From positions 1-63,180 of the forward strand of contig CAZTTS010000006.1 in the NCBI GenBank assembly GCA_964616165.1: a stretch of 63,180 bases of DNA, given 5' to 3'. This document shows, piece after piece, positions 8,434-17,483 of this stretch. Numbering within the stretch: position 1 is the first letter of the stretch; every line of letters starts with the position of its first letter. The notes beneath the pieces were generated by a model. The model saw only the letters and a list, made by a program, of their open reading frames with translations. It did not search any database and was not told the origin of the DNA. A program made the position numbers and the translations under genes. This stretch comes from CAZCCM01 sp964616165 (lineage in GTDB: Bacteria; Bacillota; Clostridia; TANB77; CAG-508).

Positions 8434-10707
8434 TTATATTCCTAATCTTTTATATTTAATAAAAAATACTATACCACCAATCCCTATTATTGATATAATA
8501 AATATAAATATAATGCTTTTGCCTGCATCAGGTATTCTTATTGGTGCTTGAGTTCCATCATTTTGTGTACCTTGTGTGTAGTCTGTAGTCGTACTCCCAG
8601 AATTACTTTCACCTATTTTTTCCCATAAACCATAAAACACTGTATTTTCATTAGCTTTCGTACTTCTAGGATCTGGATTCCAACCAATAAACTTATATCC
8701 AGTTTTTGCTTTTGGTTCAGGTATGCTCTCCACATATCCATCAGAACCAATTACAATATATTGAATTATTCCATCCCCAAAAACAAATGTAGCTGTATTG
8801 CTTGGTTTTTCTTCTGGTAAAGTCTCATCTGGATCTGGATCTGGGTCTGGATCAGGGTCCGGGTCTGAATCTGGATTTGGATCTGGATCTGGGTCTGGAT
8901 CAGGGTCAGGATCTGGGTCTGGGTCTGGGTCTGGGTCTGGAATCCCCATTTCTTCCCAGTTTGCTACAAAAGTAGTATCTTCAATTATTGGTGTATTCTC
9001 AGGATCAGGAGTCCATCCTATAAATTCATACCCTTCTTTAGAGGGTATTTGAGAATTAATTAAATAATTACCTGATGTAACATTAACACTTGGAAATTCT
9101 CCTATTCCTCCTTGTAAATCATATGATACTAAAAAAGTTTCATCTTCGAAAGTATTACTTGAAGTATATGCTTTTATAATAAAATTATATTCAGACAACT
9201 GAATCTCACCATCTATAATATATGACTTATCTTTTATTTCAATATTACTATATATTGGGTCTGCTTGTTCAACTTCAACTGGTATCCAAGAATATCTATT
9301 TTCTCCTTCTGGGATTTCGGTAAGATTAGTCATTTTTAAGCTAATCATAAATTCTCCTTCAAGTATTTTAATTGGAAAATCTAAATCCATAGTAACATAA
9401 GTTAATTCATTAGATTCAATAATCATTGAACCAACCTTAACACCTAATATGTCTTCTTCTGTCTCATCTTCTTCATGCACATAGTATGCATCTACAGCAA
9501 GTGGTCCCACTGCCATAAAACCAATTTTGTTTAAATACTCATCATTTATATCTGTTTTTTCATAAATATTAGCATATGTTTGCATTGGTGCACCTTCACT
9601 ATTTGATGGCACATATGCTGCAACATTTGTTGGGCCAATCAAATCATGTGTATAAACATTAAATCTAGTACCTATAGAAATATCATTTACTCCTATTAAT
9701 AAATTTTCAATAAAAACATCATCATATGCAATATAATAAAATTGATTGCCATGTGGTTGATTAGAGTCAGATACTAACCAAGCTCCTGAATTTATAGGTT
9801 GGTCACCTGATGTTGAGCCATCTACATTGTCTTCACAAAAATAATCATCCCACCCTATTATTGATATATTATGATCTATGCCATCTCCATTAGTGGCTCT
9901 ATTATATACAAATTCTTCTGCAGGATAATGTACTCCTGTCCTAGTTCCAACCGCAGCAGCTGTAATAGCACCATACTCTTTAATATGAAATTTTACCTTA
10001 TTCCTTATTTCATTAACTTGTTGTTCTGTTGCATTATTTATAATCGTACCTTTTTGGGTATTAATAGTATAAACTATTTCATCATTTACCATTTCTTTAA
10101 TTATAGCAGGGAATACTGTATAACCCTCTAAATATATATTTTCAATATAGTGTGTTAACTCTTCTGGGGTAGGAATTCCAACATAATCATAAGGAAAATT
10201 TTCTTCTTTAACTGGTCCAGCATTTGTTGAAAAATAATTCAAAGTTGTTAAAGGAGCAGCAGCTGAACCAGGTATTCTATTTAAAGAATTTGGCACAACA
10301 TTAGACAGTGCATAATCCATATGTCTCGCTGACAAATTCATATTTATATCTCTACTTTTCTTTAAAAGTGATTCTATAAGATTCTTATTCCCAAAGGCCC
10401 AACATATGCCTAAACTTCCTTGATTCGCTGAATTTATAATAGATCTAATATTATAAGATGATTCTAGAGTACCATTGCCTAAGTTTTTTAAAGTTTTCTT
10501 AGATTGCTTACTATTATCATATTCAACCGTTTTTAAATTCTCAGGTTTTGTTCCATCTAAAGATATAGAATAAATCTTTTCTGCCTTTAGTTTAGAAACA
10601 GAACTTAATGATTGAACATTTGTTGATATCATAGGCAATAACATTATTGTAATTATGATAGATATCAATACCTGTTTTAAACTCTTTTTAATAACTCTTT
10701 TCTTCAT
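8434..10707 (-). CDS. Secreted papain-family (C1) protease with lectin-like region, Asp-Pro linker and InlB repeats
   Basis: This 757-residue protein begins with a signal peptide. The papain-like domain follows: the nucleophile lies in QGSLGICWAFG (about residue 102) and the histidine in GIDHNISIIGWDDYF. The usual Asn motif VKNSWG is replaced by VSDSNQPHG, so the third residue may be Asp. A lectin-like region of the type found with these proteases follows (about 330-520). Next come two InlB-type beta-repeats (ending GWTPDP...FVANW and GWNPDP...FYGLW) separated by a long Asp-Pro linker. The end shows IPDAG, a hydrophobic helix and KYKRLGI, which resembles a sortase anchor. AGAGGGG precedes the ATG. 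It probably cleaves host or surface protein at the cell wall. Confidence 0.85.
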   Translation of the reverse strand: MKKRVIKKSLKQVLISIIITIMLLPMISTNVQSLSSVSKLKAEKIYSISLDGTKPENLKTVEYDNSKQSKKTLKNLGNGTLESSYNIRSIINSANQGSLGICWAFGNKNLIESLLKKSRDINMNLSARHMDYALSNVVPNSLNRIPGSAAAPLTTLNYFSTNAGPVKEENFPYDYVGIPTPEELTHYIENIYLEGYTVFPAIIKEMVNDEIVYTINTQKGTIINNATEQQVNEIRNKVKFHIKEYGAITAAAVGTRTGVHYPAEEFVYNRATNGDGIDHNISIIGWDDYFCEDNVDGSTSGDQPINSGAWLVSDSNQPHGNQFYYIAYDDVFIENLLIGVNDISIGTRFNVYTHDLIGPTNVAAYVPSNSEGAPMQTYANIYEKTDINDEYLNKIGFMAVGPLAVDAYYVHEEDETEEDILGVKVGSMIIESNELTYVTMDLDFPIKILEGEFMISLKMTNLTEIPEGENRYSWIPVEVEQADPIYSNIEIKDKSYIIDGEIQLSEYNFIIKAYTSSNTFEDETFLVSYDLQGGIGEFPSVNVTSGNYLINSQIPSKEGYEFIGWTPDPENTPIIEDTTFVANWEEMGIPDPDPDPDPDPDPDPDPDPDPNPDSDPDPDPDPDPDPDETLPEEKPSNTATFVFGDGIIQYIVIGSDGYVESIPEPKAKTGYKFIGWNPDPRSTKANENTVFYGLWEKIGESNSGSTTTDYTQGTQNDGTQAPIRIPDAGKSIIFIFIISIIGIGGIVFFIKYKRLGI
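8827..8942 (-). repeat. Hexanucleotide repeat encoding (Asp-Pro)n linker
   Basis: Imperfect TCTGGR units on the plus strand (CCAGAY on the coding strand) repeat about 19 times and encode an Asp-Pro spacer between two InlB-type repeats. Unit loss or gain would change linker length by two residues without breaking the frame. Confidence 0.8.
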
Positions 10708-10874
10708 AAAAATCCCCTCTGTTTTTTATTTGTAATTTTAAAATACTCAAGATTATATTTTTTCTTAACTTTATTATATCTTTACACAAATTTTTATAAT
10801 AGTTTGAAAAAATAATATTATATAAATGTAATAGAATCGAGATTTTACTTGCTTTTTCACTATTTTTTTAATAA

Positions 10875-10903
10875 TTGTCTTATTAATTAGGATAATATAT
10901 AAT
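10875..10903 (+). promoter_or_regulatory. Sigma-A-type promoter of the ComEC-like gene
   Basis: TTGTCT (10875-10880) and TATAAT (10898-10903) have a 17-base spacer and lie about 70 bases before the ATG at 10971, in the divergent gap between the protease gene and this gene. Confidence 0.7.
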
Positions 10904-10970
10904 TAAAATATACTATCAAAAGAAATAATAGAAAATATAGAAAGAAAAAGGAAGGAAAAAGAAAAGAAAA

Positions 10971-11927
10971 ATGATGGGCTTAGCTAAAATTATCTTAGAA
11001 GCAAGTATATTTGTTGTGCTTTTAGCATCAGCTTCTGCTAAAACATTAAATCCAAACACTATTCTTTCTTCTTCTATTGTAAATATACCCACAGAAACTC
11101 AAGAAGGTACTGAACTTCCAAGTAATATAAATACAAGCAATATTTTTAATACAAGTGATATCTTAAATAGTAGGAGAACAGATGATCCTTTAAAAATTCA
11201 ATATATACCAGTGGGTAATGGAGAGGCAATACTTATTACTGCTAATGGCTCTACAATGCTATTAGACGGTGGAGAAAACCTTTATGAAAGTAAATTTATA
11301 TCATATTTTAAAAACGCTCATATATCAAAACTAGATTATTTAATTATAACAAATCCTATGGATGAAAATATAGGTGTTTTAGATGCTTTAATAAAAACTA
11401 TTGAAATAGACAAAATCTATGCCCCTAAATTAACCCGAAATACTACTGATTATAACAATTTAATTAAAGCTATGAATGACAAAAATAAATCTTTTTTATT
11501 AGCTGAAAAATATAAAAAATTTATTTTTGGGGACGGGCAAGTAACCTTTTTACATGTTGACAACACTGCTCCCGAAGATATTAATAGTGCTTCAATAGTA
11601 ATTAACTTAGAATATAAAGACAAAACATTCTTATTTGCCAGCAATATAAATAAAGAAACGGAACAATCAATTGCATGGCCCGAAGCAGATGTATTAAAAG
11701 TTGCATCTAAAGGCAAAGACATAGCAAATGAATATTTGTTTTTAGCAAAAGTAAAACCTAAAATAGCTGTAATTATACAAAATAATGAAGGCCATGACAG
11801 TGAAGTGGAGAAAAACATCAAAAAATTTACACAGAATCTTCATTTTGCAGATAAAAACAAAATTATACAAATAACTTATGATGGTTCAATCCTTAAAGAA
11901 GAAAATGTCCAAAACACAATGTATTAA
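10971..11927 (+). CDS. ComEC-type metallo-beta-lactamase-fold protein without metal ligands
   Basis: This 318-residue protein has a signal peptide or N-terminal helix (residues 3-23), a Ser/Thr/Asn-rich spacer, then a domain like the extracellular nuclease domain of ComEC: IQYIPVGNGEAILI matches the usual VxFIDVGQGDAILI start and LDGG is kept. The HxHxDH metal motif is, however, replaced by NPMDEN (in IITNPMDENIGVL), and the later HHGS position reads ASKGK. The protein should therefore not bind two metals and is probably a non-catalytic relative. The ribosome site is weak (AAGGAAGG well upstream). It is a single gene with its own promoter and terminator. Confidence 0.75.
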   Translation: MMGLAKIILEASIFVVLLASASAKTLNPNTILSSSIVNIPTETQEGTELPSNINTSNIFNTSDILNSRRTDDPLKIQYIPVGNGEAILITANGSTMLLDGGENLYESKFISYFKNAHISKLDYLIITNPMDENIGVLDALIKTIEIDKIYAPKLTRNTTDYNNLIKAMNDKNKSFLLAEKYKKFIFGDGQVTFLHVDNTAPEDINSASIVINLEYKDKTFLFASNINKETEQSIAWPEADVLKVASKGKDIANEYLFLAKVKPKIAVIIQNNEGHDSEVEKNIKKFTQNLHFADKNKIIQITYDGSILKEENVQNTMY

Positions 11928-11959
11928 ATATAAAACGCAAATAATTTAAGAAATTATAA

Positions 11960-11985
11960 AAAATAATAGCAAATGCTATTATTTT
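11960..11985 (+). terminator. Bidirectional terminator between converging genes
   Basis: Stem AAAATAATAGC (11960-11970)/GCTATTATTTT (11975-11985) with an AAAT loop sits between the rightward ComEC-like gene and the leftward end of the secretion locus. It can serve both. Confidence 0.8.
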
Positions 11986-12020
11986 TATATTATTATATTA
12001 TTCTTTATGAATTTGTTAAA

Positions 12021-15000
12021 TTAGTAATATCTGCCAAATGCTAAAAATGTTCTTCTATTTATTGGATCTCTTGTGCATCCTTTATTTTGCCAACTTGTAG
12101 AATGAATCATTTCATTATTCCCAATATAAATTCCAACATGTGGCACTGAAGTTCGTATTTCTACTCCATCTCTAATTTCAAAAAAGAAAATTAAGTCTCC
12201 AGGTTGTCCTTTAGTAATATCAAAAATCTTAACAGGTGAGTCTTCATATTGTTTTTGAGAACCATGATATATATTTTTAACAATATTAAGTCTATTATAT
12301 ATATCTCTTACTAGACCTGAACAATCAATTTTCTGTCCGTTTCTTATGGCACCATATGGTATGCCTAAATAAGTAAAAGCCTCTCTAACAACTGCTGCTC
12401 CTATTTCTGATGCTTCTCCTGACCATTCCCAATCTATAAGCCCCGAAGAACCCGTTAAATATATTTGTGCTTTTTCTAATAATCTTGTAATATGTCCATT
12501 AACAGCAACTCCCCAAGCAGCATCACAGTAAGCTGGTGGAATTGTAGCTATTTCCATTACAAAGTATTTGCCTTGACCCCAATAATATCCGTTTGGGTTT
12601 GATATTAATTTGCAAAACTCCTCAATAGCAGTTGCATAATCTGGGTAAACATTCCATGTTGTTTCACCTGCTCCAGCATTATGTTTAATACCTCCCCCAT
12701 AACTTCCTTGAATACTAAATATATTATTATATTCTCCACCGCGTTCATTTTGAATCCTTCTATTAAGTCCTGCTGTTGAATTACCACCACCAGATTCTTG
12801 AATTGCAACCGCTGCTATAAATAAAGCATTAACTTCATACTTTTCTTGCATATCTAAAAGAACTTGTGCATTATCTTGTAATATAGGATATCCATACAAC
12901 ATTTCTCTCAATAATTCAACATCATCTACAATATTAGGTTCTCCTTCTTCTACTTTTGTGTAATAATCATCCATAAATTCTATATAAAAACCTAAATCTA
13001 GCACAAAGTAAAGGTCAACATTTTCAATAAAAGCTTTATCAACATCTTGCATTATAATTCTTAAGTCTGACTCAGTTGTTTTTCCAATTATAGTTCCTTC
13101 TTTGATATAGTCTCCTATATGATTCTCTGAACCAGCAATTGAAATATAATTTGGAGCATTTATTTTCTTTTGCTCATTTTCTTCTGCTTTTTGTTGTGTA
13201 TCAGGATCTTGCACCTTCTTAATATCACTATTTTTAATTTGTCTTATATAGCTCGAATTAGTTTTATCATTTATATTAGTAGGAATTTCTACCTGAATTC
13301 CTTCAATAGTTATTTTATTTCCTTCAATGTATCTGTTATCTTTTTCTTGTTTCCCATGTTTTACTTTACCTGAAATTACACCCCTATATTCAGTATCATA
13401 AAACTCTCTATATACCTCTGTTTCTTTTGGAGCTGTATCATCAATTGCGGAAATAGTTATATATCCAACATCTTTATATGTGATTCTTTCTAGTTTGCCA
13501 TCTTTGTTTGTTACTAATCTAGAAATATCTTTTACTCCTATTTCTTCTATTCGTCCTGTTACCGGAGATAGAACAACTTCTCCTGCTTCAAGTCCTTTCC
13601 CCAAAACATTTTCATTGTTTTCTATTGTTTCATCATCATATATAGTTTCTAAAGTTTTTCTAGATGGAACAAAGGCACCATATCCTTCTGAATCTTGATG
13701 AACTTCTGCTGCTGGCCACATTCTCGGAGTTTTATAAGATTTAAGAGGCCATCTTAATATTCTTCTTACAGGATCTCTTAAGTCTTCTTTATCATAATAG
13801 CCCAGTTCAACATATAGTTCTTTTAAATCTCTTAAAATATATTGAGCATCTAAAGAGCGACTTCCTTCTAAAATTTCAAATGCTGCCATTAAATCAGTAT
13901 CAGTATCAATTATAGATTTCAAATCTGGATTTTTATCGTTTTCTGCTTTAAATCTATCGTCATTATTTTCATCTGCTCTGTCGGTAGTTCCATCATATTT
14001 ATACCACTCCACATTAGCAAAAAGATTTTTTGTTCTAGCATTTGTCATTCCCCTTCTACCTTCTTGTTTTTGAGTTGCTGTAACAGTTTTATCTTCATGT
14101 ATAAATACATATTTAGACAGTCCAGCGTATTTTGCCTCTTGAGATACTAATGGCTCTCCTAAAGAACCTATAGTATCGCTTTCTTTAATTTCATAAGCAG
14201 ACCATTGACTATCTTTTACACTTTCTGTTTCTGGTGTTAAAATCTTTTTCCCTTCTTCTCCTGAAATATCGTATTTAGTCCACTTTTCTCCTGTTAATAA
14301 AAAATAATCTTTATCTTCTACAACATATTCTTCACCTTGATTCATGTAAAAATATACATCTCTAAACCAATGATTGTATGATCTTTTTATAAGCGGGATA
14401 AATGTATTTGAGCTTCCTGCTTCTTCAAAAAGTTCTCTTAATGTAGCTTCAAAATTTACATATGTAAACTCCCCCTTTTGTTGAGTTGAAACCTCTGCTA
14501 CTACATCATATAAACCATATTTATCTATCATTCCAGTTACTATTTCACTCTTTGTAATAATTTCGCCTCTTAAATCTTTAACTTTTAATTTCCCATCTTT
14601 TTTAGGATGAAAATAAAGCGAACTAAGATCATAATTATCTGAAATAACCTTATATTTAACTGTTTCTATATTATCTTCGTCTGTACTAGAAACCCTTTCT
14701 ATTGGATTATTTATAGGTGTTCCATTTGTATCTCTGGTTATAGAGCTTTCCCATCTTGTTCCTCGTTGACCTGCAGTATGAGTGTGCCCTCCATAAGTAT
14801 AACTTAGGCTTCCGCTACTATTTTTTTGTTTTGGATATATTCTAATATATTTTCCCGTAGCTGTTCTAAAGAATGATTTGTATAATTCTTCTGGTACAAT
14901 TTCAGTTTTAATTTCAAAGTCATCAGCAGTATAAGCCAAAGGATTATAATCATATTCTGTATTTACATCAAAATCTCTCTTTAAAACATATACCGAACCG

Positions 15001-16325
15001 TTTATTGTAGTATTATCTGGAATTAAAAAGTTTACTGTTGTTACTACCTTTGTTTTTAATAAAAGTATGTCTAAAAGAGGTTTTTTGTAGTATAAAACAT
15101 CCCCTAATGCTGGCTCATAATATTCTATTCTTTCTTCTAATTTTTGTCCTTCTCGTAGTTTTTCTGCTAATAATTGAATATCTGTAAGATCTGCATGAAG
15201 ATAGGCTTTTGTTCCTTTTGCAATCTCTCTAACTAAATCTGGAGCTCTTGTTCCTTGATGCATAGCTATAAAGAACTCTAGAGGCATTCCGTATCTACCA
15301 GACCATCCATCTATATAGAAATTATATGTTCCTCCAAACAATCTTCTTTGTATTTTTAAAATGCCTTCATTTTTATCAACCTTTATTCCTTCTCTAAAAA
15401 CTCCTTGGAAGTAATTTGATTCATTAAGTAACTCATTATCTTCCCAAGTTCCAACACTAAAATTTAAAAATCCTGCCATGTCTTGATTAACAAACAGTCT
15501 CATAAGAGCTGTATTTCTAACTCTATATGTATATGCATCCATTCTTGCATAATCTTCAATTAAATGTGTCATACTACCTCTTTTTTGTTTAGGTAGTCGT
15601 TTTACTTGACCTTCTTCGTCTATATCTTTATCTGGATCAAGTTCACCATTAATATATCCCTCAGCATATAGGTCATAACCTCTATCTTGAAGCATATTAG
15701 CAACCTTAGAAAAATCTGTGTCGTTCATAACCCAATTGTCCCCTCCAAAATATCCTCCGATACCTCTAAAAAACCCTTTAATAGCTTCAACTAATGCTCC
15801 AGGAAGATAAACTAAAGAAACTATAATGCCAATTAATAAGAATATAGCTACAATTACAAGAATTATTGTTGCAGCAACACCCAATCCTGCTCCAGCTGCT
15901 GCCGCTCCTGTTGCTCCCGCTCCTCCTGCCGCTGCTCCCGTTGCTCCTGCCGCTCCTGTTGCACCCGCTGCTCCTGTTCCTGCTGCCGCTGTTCCTCCTG
16001 CCGCTCCCGTACCTGCTGCTCCTGTTGCACCTGCTCCTCCCGCTCCTGCTACTGGCGGTGGACCTGCTACTGGTGGTGCTCCTGCCGGTGGAGTTGGACC
16101 TGTCGGTGCTGGGCCTGATGGTGTTGGACCCGAACCTCCTGGGCCCGGTTGAGGTCCTTCTGGAGAAGATCCCTTACTATCTTTTATTTTGTCAAATATA
16201 TCCTTACCTTTATCATAAGTATCTTTTGCATCTGTAACTCTATCAAGGGCATCTTTGTTTCCTTGAGACTCTTCTTCTAAACTACTTGAATTATTTATTG
16301 CATTAGGATCATCTGCCATTATCAT
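12021..16325 (-). CDS. Giant VirB1-like wall hydrolase: Gly/Ala/Pro stalk, membrane helix, M23-like, glucosaminidase-like and NlpC/P60 domains
   Basis: This 1434-residue last gene of the secretion locus probably opens the peptidoglycan for the machine. Residues 1-55 are charged; 56-150 form a Pro-, then Gly/Ala-rich stalk; about 155-180 is a membrane helix. A long unrecognised region follows. Around 870-1080 a split M23-like fold (VLSPVTGRIEEIG ... GDYIKEGTIIGKT) lacks a clear HxH. Around 1130-1270 is a glucosaminidase/lysozyme-like domain with AAVAIQESGGGNS as the likely catalytic Glu. The end is NlpC/P60: Cys in DCSGLVRDIYN, His in VPHVGIYIGNNEMIHS. This glycosidase-plus-endopeptidase pair is the layout of Tn916-type CwlT/Orf14 proteins. 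AGGAGG favours the second ATG (16319) over 16325; the start overlaps the mscS-type gene. Confidence 0.85.
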   Translation of the reverse strand: MIMADDPNAINNSSSLEEESQGNKDALDRVTDAKDTYDKGKDIFDKIKDSKGSSPEGPQPGPGGSGPTPSGPAPTGPTPPAGAPPVAGPPPVAGAGGAGATGAAGTGAAGGTAAAGTGAAGATGAAGATGAAAGGAGATGAAAAGAGLGVAATIILVIVAIFLLIGIIVSLVYLPGALVEAIKGFFRGIGGYFGGDNWVMNDTDFSKVANMLQDRGYDLYAEGYINGELDPDKDIDEEGQVKRLPKQKRGSMTHLIEDYARMDAYTYRVRNTALMRLFVNQDMAGFLNFSVGTWEDNELLNESNYFQGVFREGIKVDKNEGILKIQRRLFGGTYNFYIDGWSGRYGMPLEFFIAMHQGTRAPDLVREIAKGTKAYLHADLTDIQLLAEKLREGQKLEERIEYYEPALGDVLYYKKPLLDILLLKTKVVTTVNFLIPDNTTINGSVYVLKRDFDVNTEYDYNPLAYTADDFEIKTEIVPEELYKSFFRTATGKYIRIYPKQKNSSGSLSYTYGGHTHTAGQRGTRWESSITRDTNGTPINNPIERVSSTDEDNIETVKYKVISDNYDLSSLYFHPKKDGKLKVKDLRGEIITKSEIVTGMIDKYGLYDVVAEVSTQQKGEFTYVNFEATLRELFEEAGSSNTFIPLIKRSYNHWFRDVYFYMNQGEEYVVEDKDYFLLTGEKWTKYDISGEEGKKILTPETESVKDSQWSAYEIKESDTIGSLGEPLVSQEAKYAGLSKYVFIHEDKTVTATQKQEGRRGMTNARTKNLFANVEWYKYDGTTDRADENNDDRFKAENDKNPDLKSIIDTDTDLMAAFEILEGSRSLDAQYILRDLKELYVELGYYDKEDLRDPVRRILRWPLKSYKTPRMWPAAEVHQDSEGYGAFVPSRKTLETIYDDETIENNENVLGKGLEAGEVVLSPVTGRIEEIGVKDISRLVTNKDGKLERITYKDVGYITISAIDDTAPKETEVYREFYDTEYRGVISGKVKHGKQEKDNRYIEGNKITIEGIQVEIPTNINDKTNSSYIRQIKNSDIKKVQDPDTQQKAEENEQKKINAPNYISIAGSENHIGDYIKEGTIIGKTTESDLRIIMQDVDKAFIENVDLYFVLDLGFYIEFMDDYYTKVEEGEPNIVDDVELLREMLYGYPILQDNAQVLLDMQEKYEVNALFIAAVAIQESGGGNSTAGLNRRIQNERGGEYNNIFSIQGSYGGGIKHNAGAGETTWNVYPDYATAIEEFCKLISNPNGYYWGQGKYFVMEIATIPPAYCDAAWGVAVNGHITRLLEKAQIYLTGSSGLIDWEWSGEASEIGAAVVREAFTYLGIPYGAIRNGQKIDCSGLVRDIYNRLNIVKNIYHGSQKQYEDSPVKIFDITKGQPGDLIFFFEIRDGVEIRTSVPHVGIYIGNNEMIHSTSWQNKGCTRDPINRRTFLAFGRYY
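15875..16157 (-). repeat. GC-rich low-complexity repeat encoding the Pro/Gly/Ala stalk
   Basis: Tandem GGNGCN/CCNGGN-type codons give a stretch far richer in G+C than its surroundings. It encodes PxGP and then GATGAAG-like units. The opposite strand stays open by chance because of the codon bias, which creates long Pro/Ala and Leu-rich shadow frames. Confidence 0.8.
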
Positions 16326-17463
16326 TTCCCTCCTGCTCTTTTAAATCTATGTTATTAGTATTGATACTATTTATGTTGTTTTCTTTAAATTCTAGTATTT
16401 GTGTAGGTTTTGCTAAACTGACATTTTCTGAATCTATTATTTCCATTATCTTAAAATTAACCGCTTCTTGTATTTCCAGATATCTTTTATATTTGGATTC
16501 ATCTATATAGAAATAAACTCTAATGTCTTTACTATATACATTTATGGTTACCAATACTACTGTAATTGTTCTTTTTATAATCTTATCAACCGACTCTAAA
16601 TATATTTTAATTTTACTCATAATTCGATATAGTTTTTCAGTTGTTATTTCCATAGGAAATTGTAAAGTAAAATCAATTCTTCTATTTTCTATTTTACTAT
16701 AATTTAAAACAGATGAATTTGTTAATTTAAGGTTCGGTATATAGCCTAAAGAATTATTTAATAATCTTATTTTTGTATTTCTTAATGTTATATCTTCTAC
16801 TGTTCCCATCACTTCTTCTGAACCATCTTTAATTACAATAAAATCGCCTATAACAAATGGCTTTTCAGCTAGAATGCTAGCACCTGAAACAAAAGACTTA
16901 ACTGTATCTTGAATGGCTAAAGCTAATAAAGCTGAACCTATACCAAGCCCTGCAACCATACCATTAATATTGTATCCTAACTCTTTAGAAATTAAAGCTA
17001 AAGCTATAATATACAATACCACTCTAGCAATTTTATATAAAAAGTTATTCATAATGGCATTTGTTTCTGATCCAACTAGCTTTTTACCTTTTCTTTTTTG
17101 AGATAATCTAATTAATAAGCCTGTTGGTGAAATAGAGTCTACTATAATGTTTGTAGCAAAAATTATACTAATAATCTTAAATATTGTTTTAGCATAAGCT
17201 AAAATTTTTAAATCTTTAATCCAAATTTGTAAAATTAGAAATCCTCCTAGAAAAACCATGTAATTTCTAATGTGTTTTCCTATTGCACTATTATCAGGGT
17301 CTGAATCAAAGTCAAACAATCTATAAGCTATTCGAATAATAAGATTAGTAAAAAAGCGTCTAAATAATATTAAAATTAATACTAAAATAGTCCAAATAGT
17401 TGGATTTGTATATCCTATAATTTTATTAAATATTAAATTAGCATAAAGATTAATTGATTGCAT
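16309..17463 (-). CDS. MscS-family mechanosensitive channel
   Basis: This 384-residue protein has several N-terminal membrane helices, a Gly/Ala-rich pore helix (GLGIGSALLALAIQDTVKSF) and the MscS beta-domain start KPFVIGDFIVIKDG followed by GTVEDITLRNTKIR. It should release ions on membrane tension. It sits between the PASTA transpeptidase and the giant hydrolase, is cotranscribed with both and overlaps the latter by 17 bases. It ends in TGA, which supports the standard code. AAGGAAAA precedes the ATG. Whether it serves the secretion machine or merely shares its operon cannot be told from sequence. Confidence 0.9.
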   Translation of the reverse strand: MQSINLYANLIFNKIIGYTNPTIWTILVLILILFRRFFTNLIIRIAYRLFDFDSDPDNSAIGKHIRNYMVFLGGFLILQIWIKDLKILAYAKTIFKIISIIFATNIIVDSISPTGLLIRLSQKRKGKKLVGSETNAIMNNFLYKIARVVLYIIALALISKELGYNINGMVAGLGIGSALLALAIQDTVKSFVSGASILAEKPFVIGDFIVIKDGSEEVMGTVEDITLRNTKIRLLNNSLGYIPNLKLTNSSVLNYSKIENRRIDFTLQFPMEITTEKLYRIMSKIKIYLESVDKIIKRTITVVLVTINVYSKDIRVYFYIDESKYKRYLEIQEAVNFKIMEIIDSENVSLAKPTQILEFKENNINSINTNNIDLKEQEGNDNGR

Positions 17464-17483
17464 GTTTTTCCTTTCAAAAACAA

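Noticed and set aside
8798..9052. Gly-Ser repeat open frame on the plus strand
   Set aside because: It is the antisense shadow of the Asp-Pro hexamer repeat in the protease gene and has no ribosome site.
15826..16237. Pro/Ala-rich and Leu-rich plus-strand open frames
   Set aside because: Both are antisense to the GC-rich stalk of the VirB1-like gene; the openness comes from codon bias.
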